DNA of 5,227 bases from Planctomycetota bacterium (GTDB lineage: Bacteria > Planctomycetota > Phycisphaerae > WQYP01): assembly GCA_021826605.1 (NCBI GenBank), contig JAKAZF010000254.1, positions 1 to 5,227 on the forward strand, written 5' to 3'. Below are positions 5,063 to 5,227 of this stretch, piece after piece. The translations under genes and the position numbers were made by a program. The notes beneath the pieces were generated by a model. That model did no database searches. It had not been told where the DNA came from and saw only the letters and a list, made by a program, of their open reading frames with translations. Each line of letters starts with the position of its first letter. Positions within the stretch are counted from its first letter, which is position 1.

Positions 5063-5227
5063 ATGGCAATATCAGATCTGGCACAGGAACTGGAAAAAGC
5101 GGATCCATCCTTGGCGCGGTATAACCGGCAGATGCTTTGGGCTCCGATCGGTGTGGAGGGGCAAAAGAAACTGAAGGCCGCGCGCGTGCTGATGGTTGGC
5201 TGCGGAGCGCTGGGAACCGTTCTGGCC
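5063..5227 (+). CDS. E1-like adenylyltransferase (MoeB/ThiF/HesA family), N-terminal part, cut by window edge
   Basis: The first 55 residues are present and the frame runs open to the end of the window. [19 protein letters not shown] (residues 19-37) is the characteristic N-terminal block of MoeB/ThiF-type enzymes, followed by a first Rossmann strand and the ATP-binding glycine loop in [14 protein letters not shown] (42-55). These enzymes adenylate the C-terminal glycine of a ubiquitin-like carrier so that sulfur can be attached as a thiocarboxylate. The partner is almost certainly the Gly-Gly protein two genes upstream. The ATG at 5063 has AGAAGGG 5 nt upstream and lies 2 bp after the NIL stop. 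The catalytic cysteine, the zinc-binding CxxC pairs and any C-terminal rhodanese domain (the MoeZ type) lie beyond the window, so the subfamily and the sulfur source cannot be told. Confidence 0.93.
   Translation, partial: MAISDLAQELEKADPSLARYNRQMLWAPIGVEGQKKLKAARVLMVGCGALGTVLA

Overview
The window is 5,227 bp of bacterial chromosome at about 50-55% GC by eye, with compact genes and four good sigma70-type promoters, each with an exact 17-bp spacer. Nothing in it looks mobile: no insertion sequence, integrase, att site, tRNA or CRISPR array. The sequence does not fix the host. The Tgt N-terminus, a LacI-family regulator, a helical-repeat membrane protein and a SAM-I riboswitch together suggest a Planctomycetota/PVC-type lineage (perhaps Phycisphaerae), held only at low confidence.

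Left part (1-2726). The 5' end of tgt (queuosine tRNA modification) runs leftward off the window. It is divergent from a LacI/GalR-family repressor gene (407-1435). That gene converges, with a 4-bp gap, on a leftward gene (1440-2726). The leftward gene encodes a two-helix membrane protein whose cytoplasmic part carries four helical repeats of exactly 55 residues each.

Middle (2727-3149). This intergenic region is full of control elements. It has a leftward promoter for the repeat protein and, back to back with it, a rightward promoter (TTGACA-17-TACTAT). The rightward promoter leads into a complete SAM-I (S-box) riboswitch with a mutually exclusive antiterminator and a strong intrinsic terminator.

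Right part (3150-5227). The riboswitch leads into a co-directional cluster: a zinc-ribbon threonine-synthase-family PLP enzyme, a CysO/MoaD/ThiS-like sulfur carrier ending in Gly-Gly, a stand-alone NIL-domain protein, and the N-terminus of an E1-like (MoeB/ThiF/HesA) adenylyltransferase, cut by the window edge. Taken together this reads as protein-thiocarboxylate-dependent sulfur assimilation. The E1-like enzyme would activate the carrier's C-terminus, the carrier would deliver sulfide as a thiocarboxylate, and the PLP enzyme would place it on an activated homoserine (most likely O-phosphohomoserine) to make homocysteine and then methionine. SAM would shut the pathway off through the riboswitch. 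A second, SAM-independent promoter candidate lies between the PLP enzyme and carrier genes. The domain calls are well supported; the pathway is inferred from context and is the main point of interest.
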